From: Bacteroidetes bacterium ADurb.Bin139
Lineage (GTDB): Bacteria > Bacteroidota > Bacteroidia > Bacteroidales > UBA932
Reading direction: 5' to 3'
DNA length: 64,000 bases
Assembly: GCA_002070565.1 (NCBI GenBank)
Contig: MWDM01000002.1
Span: forward strand, 1 to 64,000
Part shown: piece by piece, positions 31,106 through 39,769 of the stretch
Layout: each line of letters opens with the position of its first letter
Numbering within the stretch: position 1 is the stretch's first letter
Translations under genes and position numbers: made by a program
The notes under the pieces: model-generated
What the model saw: only the letters and a program-made list of their open reading frames with translations
Database searches by the model: none
Told to the model about the DNA's origin: nothing

Positions 31106-32635
31106 TCAAAAGAAATAAGAGAATCGGATCGTCTGCGTGTTGTTTTTCACGTTATAACCGGGCAATACTCCGGGTCGGAACAGGCCTGTCATTCCCCACC
31201 GGGTCTCGAATCCCACCTGGAAAACAGAAGCACGCACCCCTATTCCCAGTCCCACCCCCCATTCATGACGTTTGAATACATCGGAAAAAATGAAATCGGG
31301 ATCAAAGGTTTGACCGGCAATATAATACCTGTAATAAATTGTTGCCCAGGCATAAACCCCTACAGGTAATTTATTGAATTCCGGCAGATAGACACGCAGG
31401 GATAAAGGTACATTCAGGGCGCACATTTGAATCCTGTTCATAAAGGAAATCCCGGGATAGGCGGCATGACGGGCCCCAATATATTCCAGGTTGATTCCCG
31501 GGTTCATTTCCAGGTAACCCTTCCAAAGGAACCTGAAATCCGCTCCCAGCGATGCATAGAAAGCTGTCTTCCCTTCCAATGCCCCCCGGGTATGCACAAA
31601 CCGGTTGGTACCCAATGCACTTGCCGGTCCCCAGCTAAAAGTGTACGAGGGAACATAATGCAAGACAGAATAGTTGCCGGAAGGAGTTACATAAGCATCA
31701 TTGCCCATGGCCGAAACCAGTTTATGGACATACCCGGTAACAGCAGCCATCCCATCGTAATCTATCGCGTCTGCCTGGTCCTCCACTTTGTGGTAGGGAG
31801 AACGGCTTCCCGTGGTGATGTGCAAGGTGGGTATACCTGCGCTGGCAAAAGGTTTTGTATCTGTTGCCGTAAAGGGAGAAATCTCATAACGAACCGTACG
31901 GACTTTCAAAGTTTTGGTTTGGGGCAACAAATCATGAAAATTTTCAATGGTTCCCGCTCCCAAAATTTTCAGCACGCCCGATGTCCTGTAATATCCCACC
32001 ATATCCAGACTGATCATGGTCCGGATCCTTTCCTGCGGGAACAGGGAATCAATTATGAATTGTTCCGATCCAAGCAACCCTTGCTCTTCTCCGTCAAAAG
32101 CGGCAAAAACCACCGTGCGGGAAAGTCCGCCCTGTTCTTTGAGAAGCCCTGCAAGTTCTATCATGACAGCAGTTCCCGAAGCATTGTCGTCAGCCCCGTT
32201 GTAGATGGAATCCTTGTCTGAGGCAAGCCCGGATGCCATTCCAAGATGGTCAAAATGAGCCCCTATAACAATGATTTCTTCTTTCAGCACAGGATGCGTT
32301 CCGGGCAAAATTCCAATGATATTGCATCCCTCAATGACAGCGATCGGAATGTCGGGAACAACCGAGGGGATCTTCACGTCAAAGTAGTGAAAATAGCTTG
32401 CCCCGTTGAATTCATCAATACCTGCATCGGCAAAACAAGCTGCAATGTATTCGCCTGCAATCAGGTTGCCTTCGGTCCCGATTAGCCTTCCGTAGAGCGA
32501 ATCGGAAGCAAGGAAGGATATATGTTTCCGCAACCTGATCCTGGAACCGGTATGGGCATCTGTTTGCTGAGCGTACAGGAGCGTTGAAAGGCCTGTGAGA
32601 AAAAACAAAACAAATAGAAAACAGATTTTTTTCAT
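31106..32635 (-). CDS. M28-family metallopeptidase fused to an outer-membrane beta-barrel
   Basis: A 509-residue protein. Signal peptide ends near LLYAQ (22). M28 peptidase about 30-310: His127 and Asp129 in GAHFDHLG, Asp149 in GADDNASG, Glu183-Glu184 in FDGEEQGLLG, Asp211 in SLDMVG and His282 in PYHKVED, so the zinc site looks complete. Residues 320-509 are alternating, aromatic-rich strands (AFYASLGADFRFLWKGYLEMNPGINLEYIG, GVYAWATIYYRYYIAG, VGLGIGVRASVFQVGFETRWG) ending QTIRFSYFF with terminal Phe, as in PorT/Omp-type barrels. This would anchor an aminopeptidase in the outer membrane. The following M28 gene is coupled by TGATG. Confidence 0.88.
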   Translation of the reverse strand: MKKICFLFVLFFLTGLSTLLYAQQTDAHTGSRIRLRKHISFLASDSLYGRLIGTEGNLIAGEYIAACFADAGIDEFNGASYFHYFDVKIPSVVPDIPIAVIEGCNIIGILPGTHPVLKEEIIVIGAHFDHLGMASGLASDKDSIYNGADDNASGTAVMIELAGLLKEQGGLSRTVVFAAFDGEEQGLLGSEQFIIDSLFPQERIRTMISLDMVGYYRTSGVLKILGAGTIENFHDLLPQTKTLKVRTVRYEISPFTATDTKPFASAGIPTLHITTGSRSPYHKVEDQADAIDYDGMAAVTGYVHKLVSAMGNDAYVTPSGNYSVLHYVPSYTFSWGPASALGTNRFVHTRGALEGKTAFYASLGADFRFLWKGYLEMNPGINLEYIGARHAAYPGISFMNRIQMCALNVPLSLRVYLPEFNKLPVGVYAWATIYYRYYIAGQTFDPDFIFSDVFKRHEWGVGLGIGVRASVFQVGFETRWGMTGLFRPGVLPGYNVKNNTQTIRFSYFF

Positions 32636-32651
32636 AATGCATAGATCTATA

Positions 32652-32659
32652 CAAATATA
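32652..32659 (-). promoter_or_regulatory. Bacteroidota -7 box (TATATTTG, minus strand)
   Basis: A TAnnTTTG match on the minus strand 16 bases before the ATG of the M28-barrel gene. Confidence 0.55.
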
Positions 32660-32770
32660 AATAATTACAGTGAAATACGTTTCTGCTAACAAAATGGAAT
32701 CATAAGAGGGGAAGAAAAAATCATTTTTTAATTGAATATTATTTTTTTTACCATATCATGCAAATTATAG

Positions 32771-32778
32771 TACATTTG
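32771..32778 (+). promoter_or_regulatory. Bacteroidota -7 box for the arginine operon leader (TACATTTG)
   Basis: A TAnnTTTG match 7 bases before the ATG of the arginine-rich leader peptide. A T-rich stretch lies about 21 bases upstream in place of a -33 TTTG. Confidence 0.65.
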
Positions 32779-32785
32779 CAGCAGA

Positions 32786-32830
32786 ATGAACAAGATCCTT
32801 CAGATTCTTCGTATCCGACGCCGGGCTTAG
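32786..32830 (+). CDS. Arginine-rich leader peptide of the arg operon
   Basis: A 14-codon frame encoding MNKILQILRIRRRA, with four Arg codons in the last six sense codons before TAG. It lies between a good -7 box (32771) and the first arginine gene (32910). Its position and composition are those of an attenuation leader, where arginine shortage would stall the ribosome at the Arg codons. The last two Arg codons and the stop lie at the foot of a hairpin (32823-32863), so a stalled or terminating ribosome would block part of it. Confidence 0.7.
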   Translation: MNKILQILRIRRRA

Positions 32831-32863
32831 GTTGCAGAAATCGTTTCTGCATCCTGAATGCCC
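32823..32863 (+). promoter_or_regulatory. Hairpin after the arginine leader peptide
   Basis: An 8-bp perfect core TGCAGAAA/TTTCTGCA (32833-32840 with 32844-32851) is extended by AGG/CCT and GGGC/GCCC. A competing small hairpin GCAT/ATGC uses 32849-32852 with 32858-32861. No T-run follows, so a simple intrinsic terminator is not seen; control could be by Rho or by access to downstream structure. Confidence 0.6.
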
Positions 32864-32909
32864 TATCTCCGACCTCCCAAAAAATATTCTGATTTAAAAA
32901 CAAAAAACA

Positions 32910-33521
32910 ATGAATGTCCTCATTCTTGTTGCAAACGCCTCTCATACGGGCTATGCAGAACGTATTTGTGAACTGATGTACATTTCTGCCATGGAGCGCG
33001 GAACCGGCATTGCACGCCGGTCACCGGAATACATCAGAGAGAAAATGAACAGCGGAAAAGCGGTAATCGCCCTGGACGGCAAACAGCTGGCAGGATTCTC
33101 CTACATCGAGACATGGAGCCACAAATCGTTCGTGGCCAATTCAGGTCTCATAGTGGATCATGCTTACAGGCACATGGGCATTGCCTCAAGAATTAAAAAA
33201 AGGATCTTTGATCTTTCCCGCCAGTTGTATCCCCAGGCCAAGATTTTTGGTATCACAACAGGGGCAGCTGTCATGCGTATCAATTCCAGGCTGGGATATC
33301 GCCCGGTACCTTTTTCAGAGCTTACCCACGACGAAGCCTTCTGGAATGGCTGCAGCGGATGCCGCAATTACGATATCCTCATGCGCAACGACAAACGTAT
33401 GTGCCTCTGTACGGGCATGCTTTATGATCCGGCTGAGCATCCAAAAAGGCATATCACAATAAAACCAAAATCTATAAAAGAAGCGATAACCTATGAAAAG
33501 CAAAGTAGTACTTGCCTATAG
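32910..33521 (+). CDS. GNAT N-acyltransferase, probable glutamate N-acyltransferase of arginine synthesis
   Basis: A 203-residue GNAT-fold acyltransferase. Acyl-CoA-binding motif A is seen in LIVDHAYRHMGIASRIKKRIF (about residues 75-97), followed by IFGITTGAAVMRINSRLGYRPVPFSELT, in which residue order resembles glutamate N-acyltransferases. The C-terminus has a Cys group (WNGCSGCRNYD, CLCTG). It is the first gene after the arginine leader and overlaps argG by 29 bases, so it most likely performs the first step, N-acylation of glutamate with acetyl- or succinyl-CoA. No other argA or argJ is in the window. Confidence 0.82.
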   Translation: MNVLILVANASHTGYAERICELMYISAMERGTGIARRSPEYIREKMNSGKAVIALDGKQLAGFSYIETWSHKSFVANSGLIVDHAYRHMGIASRIKKRIFDLSRQLYPQAKIFGITTGAAVMRINSRLGYRPVPFSELTHDEAFWNGCSGCRNYDILMRNDKRMCLCTGMLYDPAEHPKRHITIKPKSIKEAITYEKQSSTCL

Positions 33522-34689
33522 CGGCGGGCTTGATACTTCTTTCTGCATTCCTTATCTTACAAGGGAAAAGCAGCTGGAAGTCCATACCCTGCTGGTGAAT
33601 ACCGGTGGATTCAGCCCAAAAGAGGTCAGCGAATTATCACAAAAAGCCCTGGACCTGGGCGCAGCATCCCACAAAACAATTGACGTACGGGAAGAATATT
33701 ATTCACGTTGCATCCGTTATCTTATTTTCGGAAATGTATTGAAGAACAACACGTATCCACTGTCGGTCAGCTCGGAACGTGCATTTCAGGCCATGAAGGT
33801 TGCAGATTATGCCCGCCGGTCAGGAGCCCATGCCATTGCTCATGGCAGTACGGGAGCAGGCAACGACCAGGTACGTTTTGATTATTTCATACACGTTATG
33901 GCTCCTGAAATAAACCTGATAGCTCCTATCAGGGATCTGAATATCAGCAGAAAAGAAGAAGTTGAATACCTAAGGAACCAGGGTTTTGACTTTCACTGGG
34001 AAAAGTCCAGGTATTCCATCAACCAGGGTTTATGGGGAACAAGCATCGGGGGTGTCCAAACGCTCAGCTCTCTGGGAGAGCTGCCCGAAGAAGCTTATCC
34101 AATCAAATGCACCAAAAAGGGTACCGAAGTCCTGACCATCGGATTTTCAGGGGGAGAACCCGTATCACTGAACGGAACCGGCATGGATCCCATCCGGGTC
34201 ATTGAAAAAATTCGTGAAATAGCAGCTCCATATGGGATTGGCAGGGACATCCATGTGGGTGATACCATCATTGGCCTGAAAGGACGCGTAGGCTTTGAAG
34301 CGGCTGCGCCCATGATTCTGATAAAAGCTCACCACCTGCTTGAAAAGCATGTACTGGGAAAATGGCAGTTGTACTGGAAAGATCAGCTTGCAATATGGTA
34401 CGGCATGATGCTGCACGAAGCGCAATACCTTGACCCAGTAATGCGAAACATTGAAGTCTTTCTGGAAAGCACCCAGAAACGTGTCAAAGGAGAAGTTCCG
34501 GTACGTCTGCATCCCGGTACATTTACCCTGGCAGGCTGCACCAGTCCGTACGATCTGATGAACCCGGCATTCGGCCAGTACGGGGAAGGTACTGCTGCGT
34601 TCACAGGAAAGGATGTGGAAGGCTTTACACGTATTTTCTCACTCCCGGTAAAAATTTATCAAAGCCTTGAAGATGAACAGAAAGATTAA
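33493..34689 (+). CDS. argG: Argininosuccinate synthase
   Basis: A 398-residue cytoplasmic enzyme joining citrulline and aspartate with ATP. The PP-loop is at the N-terminus (VVLAYSGGLDTSFCIPYL, residues 5-22); later motifs are AIAHGSTGAGNDQVRFD, PIRDLNISRKEEVEYLRNQG, ISINQGLWG-like YSINQGLWGTSIGG and LHPGTFTLAGCTSPYDLMN. Length is typical. It begins inside the GNAT gene and its last 17 bases overlap argC, so the operon is translated as a coupled set. Confidence 0.97.
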   Translation: MKSKVVLAYSGGLDTSFCIPYLTREKQLEVHTLLVNTGGFSPKEVSELSQKALDLGAASHKTIDVREEYYSRCIRYLIFGNVLKNNTYPLSVSSERAFQAMKVADYARRSGAHAIAHGSTGAGNDQVRFDYFIHVMAPEINLIAPIRDLNISRKEEVEYLRNQGFDFHWEKSRYSINQGLWGTSIGGVQTLSSLGELPEEAYPIKCTKKGTEVLTIGFSGGEPVSLNGTGMDPIRVIEKIREIAAPYGIGRDIHVGDTIIGLKGRVGFEAAAPMILIKAHHLLEKHVLGKWQLYWKDQLAIWYGMMLHEAQYLDPVMRNIEVFLESTQKRVKGEVPVRLHPGTFTLAGCTSPYDLMNPAFGQYGEGTAAFTGKDVEGFTRIFSLPVKIYQSLEDEQKD

Positions 34690-35680
34690 AGTTGCCATAG
34701 CCGGAGGCGCCGGATACACAGGGGGTGAACTCATCCGCTTGTTGCTGCACCACCCATTGGCGGATCTGGTCTCGGTGTTGAGCCATTCCGGTGAAGGGAT
34801 GCCCATCGGCTCGGTACACCATGACCTGGATGGAGAAACAGATCTGCACTTTGAAGGTGAGTTAAGCGAAAAAGAAATTGATGTTTTATTCCTGTGCCTG
34901 GGACACGGACGTTCCAGGGAGTACCTCGGCCGGAACAAAACAGATCACATCCGTCACATCATTGATCTGAGCCAGGATTTCAGGCACGCCGGTAGCCAGG
35001 AGACCGGCAACCGCAAGTTCATTTACGGACTTCCCGAAAGTTCCAAATCCTCTGAACAATATGCAGGCAAGCTCAAAAAGGCGGGAAATGTGGCCAATCC
35101 GGGATGTTTTGCCACCTGCATAGAAATTGCCCTGATGCCCCTTGCTGCTGAAAAAATGCTTGAAGCAGGTATCCACGTTCACGCCATAACAGGGGCCACA
35201 GGCGCAGGAGGCCGGCTTGCCCAAACGTCACATTTTCCCTACAGGGATAACAACCTGGCCGTTTACAAAGCCTTCACCCACCAGCATGAAACGGAAATTT
35301 ACCAGACGCTTTCCACCTCTTGCCAGGGTGAAATACCACCCCTGTATTTTGTCCCTATCAGGGGTGATTTTCCACGGGGAATCCTGGCCAGTATCTATAC
35401 ACCCTGCCACCTGACACAGGAACAAGCCGTAGATCTGTACAGGGATTATTACCGGGAACATCCGTCTATCCATATTTCTGAGCGTGAGATCAGCCTGAAG
35501 GAAGTGGTCAATACCAACAAATGTAAATTATACCTTCAGAAACACGGTCACATGCTGCACATCACCTCCATTCTGGATAACCTGCTCAAAGGGGCATCGG
35601 GAACGGCCGTTCATAATATGAACCTGCTTGCAGGATTGCCCCCTGCAACGGGATTACAACTCAAATCAATTGTTTATTAA
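34673..35680 (+). CDS. argC: N-acetyl-gamma-glutamyl-phosphate reductase
   Basis: A 335-residue NADPH-dependent reductase for the third step of arginine synthesis. N-terminal Rossmann motif VAIAGGAGYTGGELIRLLLHH (residues 6-26), then DVLFLCLGHG, IDLSQDFRH, the catalytic Cys in VANPGCFATCIEIALMPL, and the dimer/substrate domain with FVPIRGDFPRGILASIYT and NMNLLAGLPPATGLQL at the end. The ATG at 34673 overlaps argG; the upstream TTG at 34667 is less likely. Close relatives in Bacteroides often have argD next door; here argF' follows directly. Confidence 0.96.
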   Translation: MNRKIKVAIAGGAGYTGGELIRLLLHHPLADLVSVLSHSGEGMPIGSVHHDLDGETDLHFEGELSEKEIDVLFLCLGHGRSREYLGRNKTDHIRHIIDLSQDFRHAGSQETGNRKFIYGLPESSKSSEQYAGKLKKAGNVANPGCFATCIEIALMPLAAEKMLEAGIHVHAITGATGAGGRLAQTSHFPYRDNNLAVYKAFTHQHETEIYQTLSTSCQGEIPPLYFVPIRGDFPRGILASIYTPCHLTQEQAVDLYRDYYREHPSIHISEREISLKEVVNTNKCKLYLQKHGHMLHITSILDNLLKGASGTAVHNMNLLAGLPPATGLQLKSIVY

Positions 35681-35689
35681 TAAGCCGCC

Positions 35690-36655
35690 ATGAAACATTT
35701 CACATCGGTAAAGGACATGGGCCCCCTTGACAAAGCCATACAGGAAGCCTTGAACATCAAAAAACAAAAATATGCAGCAAGCGATTTGGGAAAAAACCGT
35801 ACTGCCCTGTTGATTTTTTTCAATTCCAGTCTCCGTACCAGGCTGAGCACTCAGAAAGCGGCCGAAAACCTGGGCATGCATGTGATCGTGCTGGACGTTC
35901 AGCAAGGTGCCTGGAATTTGGAAACCAGGAAAGGGATCATCATGGATGGAGACAAACCGGAACACTTGCTGGAAGCAATACCTGTGATGGGCTGTTATGC
36001 AGATATGATCGGAGTCCGTTCCTTTGCCCGTTTTCAAAGCAAAGAAGAGGATTATGGCGAGGTTATCCTGAACCAGTTCATACAGTATTCAGGAAAACCG
36101 GTCATCAGCCTGGAATCTGCCACCCGCCATCCGCTGCAAAGCTTTGCAGACCACATTACCATTGAAGAGTACAAGACCACAGACAGACCCCGTGTTGTGC
36201 TGACCTGGGCCCCTCATCCTAAGGCACTTCCACAGGCGGTCCCCAATTCGTTTGCCGAATGGATGGTTGCAGCAGGCTACCAACTGACCATAACCCATCC
36301 AAAGGGCTATGAGCTTGATGAAAGTTTTACCCAGGGTGCAAAAATCACGTACAACCAGCAGGAGGCATTCCGTGATGCGGATTTCATCTATGCCAAGAAC
36401 TGGTCTGCCTACAGGGATCCCGGCTATGGCAGGATCCTGAGTACCGACCGCTCCTGGATGGTAGATGGCAAAAAAATGGAACTTACCAATAATGCTCTTT
36501 TCATGCATTGTTTGCCGGTCAGGCGGAACATGATCGTGACCGATGAGGTGCTGGACAGTCCGCGTTCCATAGTTATTCCGCAGGCGGCCAACCGTGAAAT
36601 CGCGGCCCAGGTGGTACTGGGCAGGATATTAAAGGGCCTTCCCAAAAATGAATAG
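35690..36655 (+). CDS. N-acylornithine carbamoyltransferase (ArgF' type)
   Basis: A 321-residue transcarbamylase of the N-acetyl/N-succinylornithine branch known from Bacteroides and Xanthomonas. The carbamoyl-phosphate motif is FFNSSLRTRLSTQKAAENLG (in place of the S-T-R-T-R of ornithine carbamoyltransferase), followed by GAWNLETRKGIIMDGDKPEHLLEAIPVMGCYAD, SLESATRHPLQSFAD and the C-terminal MHCLPVRRNMIVTDEVLDSPRSIVIPQAANR. These features match the acylated-substrate family. Whether the acyl group is acetyl or succinyl depends on few residues and cannot be settled by eye. It lies 9 bases after argC and 2 bases before argB. Confidence 0.93.
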   Translation: MKHFTSVKDMGPLDKAIQEALNIKKQKYAASDLGKNRTALLIFFNSSLRTRLSTQKAAENLGMHVIVLDVQQGAWNLETRKGIIMDGDKPEHLLEAIPVMGCYADMIGVRSFARFQSKEEDYGEVILNQFIQYSGKPVISLESATRHPLQSFADHITIEEYKTTDRPRVVLTWAPHPKALPQAVPNSFAEWMVAAGYQLTITHPKGYELDESFTQGAKITYNQQEAFRDADFIYAKNWSAYRDPGYGRILSTDRSWMVDGKKMELTNNALFMHCLPVRRNMIVTDEVLDSPRSIVIPQAANREIAAQVVLGRILKGLPKNE

Positions 36656-36657
36656 TA

Positions 36658-37398
36658 ATGGATCTGAATGTCTATAAAATCGGGGGAAATATCATAGATG
36701 ACCCCAAAAAGCTGGATACATTCATAAACTCTTTTTGTGACTGCAAGGGAAAGAAGATACTCGTGCACGGAGGGGGCAGTATTGCCAGTGAGCTATGCCG
36801 GCAGCTGAATATTAAAGTGGTGATGAACCAGGGGCGCAGGATCACCGATGCAGCGACCCTGCGTGTTGCCGTGATGGTTTACGCCGGGTGGATCAACAAG
36901 AACCTGGTAGCATCGCTGCTTTCCAGGGGCTGTCGTGCGCTGGGCCTGAGCGGAGCTGACGGAGGCTGTATTTTAGCCGATAAAAGGAACCCGGAACCGG
37001 CAGATTATGGTTTTGCCGGAGATCTGAGTGACGGGAGCGTCAATGCACTCTTTATCCAAAACCTGCTGGACCAGGAGCTGGTACCGGTCTTTTCGCCCGT
37101 TACCTGTGATCGGTCCGGGCAACTACTCAATACAAACGCCGATACCATTGCCTCGGCACTGGCCGTTGCTTTCAGAAGTTATTACACAGTCCGTTTGCGG
37201 TTTGTATTTGACAGTGAGGGGGTCTGCTGCCCAGGTTCGGAGAGGCACCTGCCCCTGCTGAGCCGTGCGCAATACGTTAAACTCCGGGACCAGGGCACCA
37301 TCTGTGACGGGATGATCCCAAAAGTGGAAAATGCACTTCGAGCTCTGGAACAGGGTGTTGGTGAGGTTTTTATAGGAAATACATGCATTCAGCTATGA
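36658..37398 (+). CDS. argB: N-acetylglutamate kinase
   Basis: A 246-residue amino-acid kinase making N-acylglutamyl-5-phosphate. Seen: NVYKIGGNIIDD (Lys of the K-x-G-G motif), ILVHGGGSIASELCRQLN, MNQGRRITDAATLRVAVMVYAGWINKNLVASLLSRGCRALGLSGADGG, FSPVTCDRSGQLLNTNADTIASALAVAF and GTICDGMIPKVENALRALEQGV. It is slightly shorter than many ArgB proteins (about 255-300) but complete. Its stop overlaps the argE start (ATGA). Confidence 0.95.
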   Translation: MDLNVYKIGGNIIDDPKKLDTFINSFCDCKGKKILVHGGGSIASELCRQLNIKVVMNQGRRITDAATLRVAVMVYAGWINKNLVASLLSRGCRALGLSGADGGCILADKRNPEPADYGFAGDLSDGSVNALFIQNLLDQELVPVFSPVTCDRSGQLLNTNADTIASALAVAFRSYYTVRLRFVFDSEGVCCPGSERHLPLLSRAQYVKLRDQGTICDGMIPKVENALRALEQGVGEVFIGNTCIQL

Positions 37399-38453
37399 TG
37401 AAAGATATGATCGGTTTACTCTGCCGGTTGATAGAAACACCTTCTGTTTCGGGCAGTGAGGAAAAAACGGCTGAACTCCTGACAGATTACCTGAACACAC
37501 AGCCCGGAATCCATGCAGAACGTGTGGGCAATAATGTAGTGGCCAAGAAAGATTCTCAAGCGGCACAACTTCCCACGGTATTGCTATGCTCCCATCACGA
37601 TACGGTCAAACCGGCTGCAGGTTATACCAGGGACCCCTTCGTCCCTGTACTTGAAAAAGACGCGCAATTCAGGACCCGTCTGTACGGATTGGGAAGCAAC
37701 GACGCCAAAGGTCCCCTGGTCGCTATGATCCGGGCTTTCTGCACTCCGGAAAACCTGCCTTTCAATCTTTTGCTGGTCCTTGCTGCAGGAGAGGAAACCT
37801 CGGATCCGGAGGGTATCTCCCGGGTATTGCCGCAACATCCTGGAATCAGTTGCGCTATTGTTGGTGAACCAACCGGACTGCAGGCCGCAGTAGGAGAAAA
37901 GGGCCTGCTGGTGCTGGACGGGTATACCCGTGGACGTTCCTCCCATGCTGCCTGTAACGATGGGGTGAACGCATTGTATGCCGCCCTGGATGATATTGCC
38001 GTTCTGAGAAATTTCCGTTTTGAAAAAGAATCCGGGATCATGGGACCGGTTCACCTGCAGGTCACACAAATTGAAGCCGGGGTACAACACAACGTCATCC
38101 CCGACTCATGTCATTACGTGGTGGATATCAGGACAACAGATGCATACACCAACAGCGGAATCGTGGAGTTGCTGGGCAAGGTTGTTTCGGGGCGGCTTGT
38201 TCCTCGCAACCTCTCCCACAAGGCCTCCTTTACCCCATGGGATCATCCGTTGCGCGATGCTTTGAGTAAAGCGGGAATAGTAACTTACATATCCCCCACC
38301 TCGTCTGACTGGATGCGCCTGCCCTGCCCGGCCATCAAACTGGGTCCCGGTGACTCTGGCAGGTCGCATATTCCCGATGAATTCATTTACCTGTCTGAAC
38401 TGCAGCAGGGAGTAGAAACTTACAAGCAACTGCTCCGGTTGCTAACATTATAA
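37395..38453 (+). CDS. argE: M20-family N-acylornithine/N-acylcitrulline deacylase (ArgE/DapE-like)
   Basis: A 352-residue zinc hydrolase. M20 signatures: LIETPSVSGSEEKTAELL, first metal His in LLCSHHDTVKP, bridging Asp in LYGLGSNDAKGPLVAMI, catalytic Glu-Glu in LAAGEETSDPEG, and IVGEPTGLQAAVGEKGLLVLDGYTRGRSSHAA. In the acylated pathway the deacylase acts on N-acylcitrulline rather than N-acetylornithine, which fits its place beside ArgF'. The ATG at 37395 overlapping the argB stop is preferred over the in-frame ATG at 37383. Confidence 0.9.
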   Translation: MMKDMIGLLCRLIETPSVSGSEEKTAELLTDYLNTQPGIHAERVGNNVVAKKDSQAAQLPTVLLCSHHDTVKPAAGYTRDPFVPVLEKDAQFRTRLYGLGSNDAKGPLVAMIRAFCTPENLPFNLLLVLAAGEETSDPEGISRVLPQHPGISCAIVGEPTGLQAAVGEKGLLVLDGYTRGRSSHAACNDGVNALYAALDDIAVLRNFRFEKESGIMGPVHLQVTQIEAGVQHNVIPDSCHYVVDIRTTDAYTNSGIVELLGKVVSGRLVPRNLSHKASFTPWDHPLRDALSKAGIVTYISPTSSDWMRLPCPAIKLGPGDSGRSHIPDEFIYLSELQQGVETYKQLLRLLTL

Positions 38454-38457
38454 CATT

Positions 38458-39762
38458 ATGGAAACACTCTGGAACAAAGGAATTGAAACACCCCCGGAAG
38501 TTACCCGGTTCACCGTGGGTAACGATCCCCAATGGGACCTGCGGCTGGCTCGCTACGACATTAAAGGGTCCATGGCACACGTAAAAATGCTGGGCAAGAC
38601 CGGCCTGCTAACACCAAAGGAAACGGAAGAAATTATAGCTGCACTGGACAAGATCCTGGACAAGATCCTGCAGGGCAGGCTGATCATAGGACAGCAAGCC
38701 GAGGATATTCATACGCTGGTGGAGCTGGAATTGTCCAAAGACCTGGGTCAGACAGGTAAAAAGATTCACGCGGGAAGGTCGCGTAACGACCAGGTAATGA
38801 CCGATATACACCTGTACCTAAAAGATGTTTGCAGGAACATTGCACGTATGACTGCACGCTTGTTTGGTTGCCTGCAGGAAAAAAGCGAATTGTACAAAGA
38901 TATCTTCATGCCCGGGTACACCCATGAAAGGCCGGCCATGCCTTCGTCTTTTGGCCTTTGGCTGGGGGCTTATGCCGAGTTGCTTGTTGACGACATGTAC
39001 CAGCTGGGTGCCGCATGGCAGCAATGTGACCAGAATCCCCTCGGATCGGCGGCCGGATACGGAAATTCATTTCCCCTGGACCGTGAGGAAACAACAAGGC
39101 TTATGGGGTTCGCAACCTTGAAATTCAACAGCATAGCAGCGCAGATGAGCCGCGGGAGAACAGAAAGGTCCCTGTCTTTTGCCATGGCCTCACTGGCCGG
39201 CACACTAAACAAACTGGCTGCAGACTGCTGCCTTTTTTCGGGACCTGACTATGGTTTTATGGAATTCCCGGATGCGCTAACAACAGGAAGCAGCATCATG
39301 CCGCACAAGAAAAATCCGGATGTATGGGAACTGATCAGGGCCCGCTGCAACAGCATCCAGGGTTTACCCAACCAGATCACCCTGGTGAGCACCAACCTTA
39401 CGCATGGCTACCACCGGGATTATCAGTTGCTCAAAGACCTTCTTTTTCCGGCCATAGATTCTTTGATGGATTGTATGGGGATGACCATCCTTATGATGAG
39501 CAACCTGCAAGTCAACGGTTCCATCCTTCAGGATAGCCGTTATGATCAACTTTTTAGCGTGGAGACTGTCAACCACCTTGTAATGAACGGCGTACCGTTC
39601 AGAGATGCCTACCTGCAGGTAGCCTCATCGCTCAGTGACGGTACCTTCATACCAGAGAAAGATATCCACCACACCCATACAGGCAGTACAGGCAACCTGG
39701 CCAATGAAAAAATCCGGGAGAAAATGGCACTGGCCCTCTCCCGGATACTTGATCCGAAATGA
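38458..39762 (+). CDS. argH: Argininosuccinate lyase
   Basis: A 434-residue fumarase/aspartase-superfamily enzyme producing arginine and fumarate in the last step. Seen: HTLVELELSKDLGQTGKKIHAGRSRNDQV, the second conserved block MPGYTHERPAMPSSFG and the signature GSSIMPHKKNPDVWELIRARC (flexible loop with catalytic Ser; most relatives have Gln where this one has His, M-P-H-K-K-N-P). It lies 4 bases after argE and is the last arginine gene here. Confidence 0.95.
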   Translation: METLWNKGIETPPEVTRFTVGNDPQWDLRLARYDIKGSMAHVKMLGKTGLLTPKETEEIIAALDKILDKILQGRLIIGQQAEDIHTLVELELSKDLGQTGKKIHAGRSRNDQVMTDIHLYLKDVCRNIARMTARLFGCLQEKSELYKDIFMPGYTHERPAMPSSFGLWLGAYAELLVDDMYQLGAAWQQCDQNPLGSAAGYGNSFPLDREETTRLMGFATLKFNSIAAQMSRGRTERSLSFAMASLAGTLNKLAADCCLFSGPDYGFMEFPDALTTGSSIMPHKKNPDVWELIRARCNSIQGLPNQITLVSTNLTHGYHRDYQLLKDLLFPAIDSLMDCMGMTILMMSNLQVNGSILQDSRYDQLFSVETVNHLVMNGVPFRDAYLQVASSLSDGTFIPEKDIHHTHTGSTGNLANEKIREKMALALSRILDPK

Positions 39763-39769
39763 AAAGAGT

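Noticed and set aside
31427-32221. 264-codon frame opposite the M28-barrel gene
   Set aside because: It is entirely antisense to a gene with clear catalytic motifs and has a His/Arg/Cys-rich composition typical of a shadow frame.
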